NCBI GenBank assembly: GCA_963786945.1
Contig: CAWBAO010000003.1
Coordinates: 372,001-436,000 of the forward strand
Origin: JADKCZ01 sp963786945
GTDB taxonomy: Bacteria; Myxococcota; Myxococcia; Myxococcales; Anaeromyxobacteraceae
Length of the DNA stretch: 64,000 nt
Reading direction: 5' to 3'
Below the pieces are notes generated by a model. That model was not told where the DNA came from. It did no database searches and saw only the letters and a list, made by a program, of their open reading frames with translations. Below, one piece after another: positions 61,251-64,000 of the stretch. Position numbers and translations under genes: made by a program. Each line of letters opens with the position of its first letter. The first letter of the stretch is position 1.

Positions 61251-61778
61251 ATGATGCGCGCGAACATCCGCGTCCCGGCACCGAGAGGCGCCGCGGCCCA
61301 CGCGGAGCTGGGCGGGCAGCTTCACTGCGATCGCCAGGCCGAGGAGATGCTGAAGGTCTTCTTCCCGCTGGCCTCCGACGGCAACCTGCTGCCGCCGGAG
61401 CTGAAGGGGCTCACCGACGGCGCCCAGGTCGGCCCGCCCGGCGTCCGGCGGACGCTGGTGATGGAGGGGCACGGCGAGCGGCTGCGGATCGAGGTGACCG
61501 CGGTCGGCAAGGGCAAGACGCAGCTCCACCTCTGGCGCGAGCCCATCGTCGAGGCCACCCCGTCGACCACGGACGCCCCGCCGCCGCCCTCGGCCGACGG
61601 CCTGACCCAGCGCGAGCGCGAGGTGGCGCTGCTGGTGGCCGACGGCCTGCGCTCCCGCGAGGTGGCCGAGCGGCTCGGCATCGCCTCACAGACCGTGAAG
61701 AGCCACCTGAAGACCATCTTCGACAAGCTCGGCGTCCGCAACCGCGTCGAGCTGGCCCGGCGGCTGGTCCAGCACTAG
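61251..61778 (+). CDS. LuxR-type HTH transcriptional regulator
   Basis: A 175-residue regulator. The C-terminal 60 residues are a LuxR/GerE helix-turn-helix: LTQREREVALLVADGLRSRE, then VAERLGIASQTVKSHLKTIF and DKLGVRNRVELARRL. The N-terminal 110 residues are not a receiver domain: there is no phospho-Asp pocket. They contain DRQAEEMLKVFFPLASDGNL and VRRTLVMEGHGERLRIEV, resembling the PAS-like region found before LuxR domains in other small regulators of the myxobacterial type. A Pro-rich linker (TPSTTDAPPPPSAD) joins the two. ATG at 61251 or 61254. Targets unknown; monocistronic. Confidence 0.88.
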   Translation: MMRANIRVPAPRGAAAHAELGGQLHCDRQAEEMLKVFFPLASDGNLLPPELKGLTDGAQVGPPGVRRTLVMEGHGERLRIEVTAVGKGKTQLHLWREPIVEATPSTTDAPPPPSADGLTQREREVALLVADGLRSREVAERLGIASQTVKSHLKTIFDKLGVRNRVELARRLVQH

Positions 61779-62067
61779 GCGCACCCGCGGGTCCCTGGCG
61801 AGCGCGGCTGCCGTGGCCCGGATCGCGGAGGTGCGGCCCGGATGCGCCGGGGTGCGGTCCGCCCGGCGCGCGACTCTCGCAGCCCCGGCCCCGCCCGGCC
61901 TCGCGGCCACCCTGCTGGCGAGAGGGCGCGCCGCAGGCGCGTGGAGCGCGAAGGGAGGGCCGCGCCCCGGCGCGAAGGGCCGCGAGGGGTGCGCGCGGCC
62001 TGGACCGGCTCCGCGGCGCCCCGGCTTGCACGCCTCGCGCGGCGCGCGGTACCTTCCGTCCCCCACC
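61779..62067. other. Intergenic stretch, nothing recognised
   Basis: About 290 bp of extremely GC-rich sequence between the LuxR-type gene and ilvA. A small hairpin, CGCGCC-GCA-GGCGCG, lies near 61926-61940. No promoter, RNA gene or frame was convincing. Confidence 0.4.
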
Positions 62068-63282
62068 ATGGTGACGCTCCCCGACGTGAAGGCCGCGCTC
62101 GGCCGCATCCGCGATCGCATCTACCTCTCGCCCTGCGCCCGCTCCGAGACGCTCTCGCGGCTGAGCGGCGCGGACGCCTTCCTGAAGCTGGAGAACCTCC
62201 AGATGACGGGGGCCTACAAGGAGCGCGGGGCCCTCAACAAGCTCCTGCTGCTCTCCGCCGGAGGAGCGGGCCCGCGGGCTGATCGCCGCCAGCGCCGGCA
62301 ACCACGCGCAGGCCGTCGCCTACCACGGCGGCCGGCTGGGCGTGGCCACCACCATCGTCATGCCCGAGACCACCCCGATCATGAAGGTGGCCAACACCCG
62401 GGCCCACGGCGCGCGCATCGTGCTGCACGGCGCCAACTACGACGAGGCCTACGGCGAGGCCCGCCGGCTGGAGCGGGCCGAGGGGCTCACCTTCGTCCAC
62501 CCCTTCGACGACCCGCAGGTCATCGCCGGGCAGGGGACCATCGGCCTGGAGCTGCTCGAGCAGGTGCCCGACCTCGACGCCGTGGTGGTGCCGGTGGGCG
62601 GCGGCGGGCTCATCTCCGGCGTGGCGGTGGCGCTCAAGGCGCAGCGGCCCGGCGCTCCGGGTCATCGGCGTCGAGGCCGAGCTCATCCCCTGCATGAAGG
62701 CGGCCATCGAGGCCGGGCAGCTGGTGACCCTGGAGCCGTCCTCGACGCTGGCCGACGGCATCGCCGTGAAGCGGCCCGGCGAGCTCACCTTCGAGCACGT
62801 CCAGAGGTACGTCGACGACCTCGTCACCGTCTCCGAGGAGGAGATCGCCAGCGCCATCCTCTACCTGCTGGAGAAGGAGAAGGCGGTGGCCGAGGGGGCC
62901 GGGGCCGTCGGCGTGGCGGCCCTGATGAACCACCGGGTGCGCCGGGCTGGCCGGGCAGCGGGTGGTGGCCATCATCTCGGGCGGCAACATCGACGTGAAC
63001 CTGATCGCCCGCATCATCGAGCGCGGCCTGGTGAAGGACGGCCGGCTGGTGCGGATCAGCGTGAACCTGCTCGACAAGCCGGGCCAGCTGGCGGTGGTCT
63101 CGACCATCATCGCCGGGCGCCGCGCCAACGTCATCGAGGTCCACCACACCCGGGCCTTCGCCTCGCGCTTCGGCGGCACCACGCTCCAGCTCACGCTGGA
63201 GACGCGCGGCACCGAGCACGTGGAGGAGATCCTCGCCGCGCTCCGCGCCGAGGGCTACACCGTGGAGCGGCTCGGGCTGTAG
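62068..63282 (+). pseudogene. ilvA: Threonine dehydratase with ACT domain, three frameshifts as sequenced
   Basis: PLP-dependent threonine ammonia-lyase of about 403 residues after correction, giving 2-oxobutyrate. The PLP lysine is Lys51 in MTGAYKERGALNKL; IAASAGNHAQAVAYHG binds the phosphate, and VVVPVGGGGLISG is the Gly-rich loop. The C-terminal 75 residues form an ACT domain (RISVNLLDKPGQLAVVSTII). Its size fits the TdcB/IlvA short form with one ACT. Shifts lie near 62260, 62651 and 62946; removing one base at each restores a single frame, and the corrected total is divisible by three. All key residues are intact, so error in the assembly is likely. Isoleucine synthesis or threonine catabolism are both possible. 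Confidence 0.9.
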
Positions 63283-63291
63283 CGGGGGCGC

Positions 63292-63876
63292 ATGGCGCAG
63301 CTCGAGGCCGAGGCCCGGTGCCTGGAAGCGCTCGACCGCGGCGACCACGCCGGCGCCGCCACGCTGGTGGTCCGGGAGTACGGGCCCCAGCTGCTCGGCT
63401 ACCTCTGCTCGGTGCTGCGCAGCGAGGCCGACGCCGGCGAGGTCTTCTCCATGTTCAGCGAGGATCTCTGGCGCGGCCTGCCCGGCTTCCGGCGCGAGTG
63501 CCCGGTGCGGGTCTGGTGCTACCGGCTGGCCTGGCACGCCGCCGCCCGCTTCCTGCGCGATCCCTACCGGGGCCGCGGCCAGCGGCTGGAGACCACCGAG
63601 CTCTCGCGCCTGGTGGACGAGGTCCGCTCCTCGGTCTTCCTCGGCCGCGACCAGGCCCGCCAGGCCACCCTGGACCGGCTGCGCGAGGGGCTCAGCCCCG
63701 ACGAGCGGACCCTGCTGGTGCTGCGGGTCGACCGCGGCCTGGCCTGGGGCGAGGTGGCGCTGGTGCTGGGCGACGAGCGCGGCGTCCCGGTCGAGGAGTC
63801 GGCGCTGCGCAAGCGCTTCGAGCGGCTCAAGGAGAAGCTGGCCGAGCGGGCCCGGCTGGAGGGGCTCATCGAGTGA
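63292..63876 (+). CDS. ECF-type RNA polymerase sigma factor
   Basis: A 194-residue sigma-70 family protein with regions 2 and 4 only. Region 2 covers about residues 25-90 (VVREYGPQLLGYLCSVLRSE, EVFSMFSEDLWRGLPGFRRE, VRVWCYRLAWHAAARFLRD). Region 4 covers about 125-190 (LREGLSPDERTLLVLRVDRG, VPVEESALRKRFERLKEKL). It begins nine bases after ilvA, preceded by GGGGG. Its stop overlaps the GTG of the next frame (GTGA), which looks like a Ser/Thr kinase. ECF factors controlled by linked kinases are known in Planctomycetes and Myxococcota; here that partnership is inferred. No anti-sigma gene is visible before the window ends. Confidence 0.88.
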   Translation: MAQLEAEARCLEALDRGDHAGAATLVVREYGPQLLGYLCSVLRSEADAGEVFSMFSEDLWRGLPGFRRECPVRVWCYRLAWHAAARFLRDPYRGRGQRLETTELSRLVDEVRSSVFLGRDQARQATLDRLREGLSPDERTLLVLRVDRGLAWGEVALVLGDERGVPVEESALRKRFERLKEKLAERARLEGLIE

Positions 63877-64000
63877 GCGGCAGGCGCGAGCCCTCCACCT
63901 CGATCTCGGCGATCCTCGGCGAGCTGGCCTCGGCGCCGGACCGCGACCCCGAGGCGCTGCTGCCCGAGCTGCGGCCGGGCGACGTGGTGGCGGGGCGCTT
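63873..64000 (+). CDS. Start of a probable Ser/Thr protein kinase, cut by window end
   Basis: Only 42 complete codons are visible: it begins VSGRREPSTSISAILGELAS and ends RPGDVVAGRF. The last part matches the sequence that precedes the glycine-rich loop in myxobacterial kinases, and the N-terminus resembles that of the kinase at 52735-54438 (VSAGEERHEPGT). GTG start overlaps the sigma-factor stop (GTGA). The kinase assignment is an inference from these few residues. Confidence 0.5.
   Translation, partial: MSGRREPSTSISAILGELASAPDRDPEALLPELRPGDVVAGR

Overview
The window reads as chromosomal DNA of a very GC-rich, gene-dense Gram-negative bacterium. It most resembles a myxobacterium of the Anaeromyxobacter type. 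I infer this from a 12-haem outer-membrane cytochrome with a barrel partner, Hanks-type Ser/Thr kinases (one next to an ECF sigma factor), a chemoreceptor-like protein, a homogentisate pathway and heavy use of GTG starts with GTGA overlaps. No database search was possible, so genus and all family names rest on sequence recognition. I see no rRNA, tRNA, CRISPR array, prophage or plasmid function.

Layout. 1-5 kb: a partial unknown gene, a TlpA-like thioredoxin lipoprotein, an outer-membrane barrel plus 12-haem lipoprotein operon behind an FNR-type box, an alpha/beta hydrolase and an HxlR regulator. 5.3-9.8 kb (minus strand): a coupled peptidoglycan-recycling operon (LD-carboxypeptidase, serine hydrolase, Mpl ligase) followed by a MsrB-MsrA fusion; the last two are heavily frameshifted. 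10-17 kb: acetyl-CoA synthetase, FKBP isomerase, YfcF-like GST, GNAT, a secreted deacetylase-like protein and glutamate dehydrogenase. 17.6-26.7 kb: a five-gene transglutaminase / DUF2126 / ATP-grasp / alpha-E cluster ending in a fusion of a catalytically dead class-II amidotransferase to a second transglutaminase. This is the best candidate here for an incompletely described system.

27-38 kb: lipoprotein, degenerate chemoreceptor, Ski2-like helicase, a MacB/Lol-type efflux operon with a GGQ ribosome-rescue factor as its last gene, a methyltransferase and a COG3146 acyltransferase. 38.3-42.3 kb: a complete tyrosine/homogentisate operon. 42.5-43.6 kb: a REP-associated tyrosine transposase with palindromes. 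44-51 kb: alanine racemase, PurSL, PurQ, IlvE, a DUF4442 protein and small unknowns. 51-64 kb: a PheS-like orphan ligase with a possible leader-peptide attenuator, a receptor-type Ser/Thr kinase, an M13 peptidase, a VOC protein with a histone-H1-like tail, DnaE, a LuxR-type regulator, threonine dehydratase, an ECF sigma factor and the first codons of a second kinase.

Two window-wide signals stand out. First, about twenty single-base frameshifts, mostly extra bases in GC runs and concentrated in mpl, interrupt otherwise well-conserved housekeeping genes; I read them as assembly or sequencing errors rather than decay. Second, several genes without a Shine-Dalgarno sequence carry a TAnnnT hexamer ending five or six bases before the start codon, which points to leaderless transcripts.
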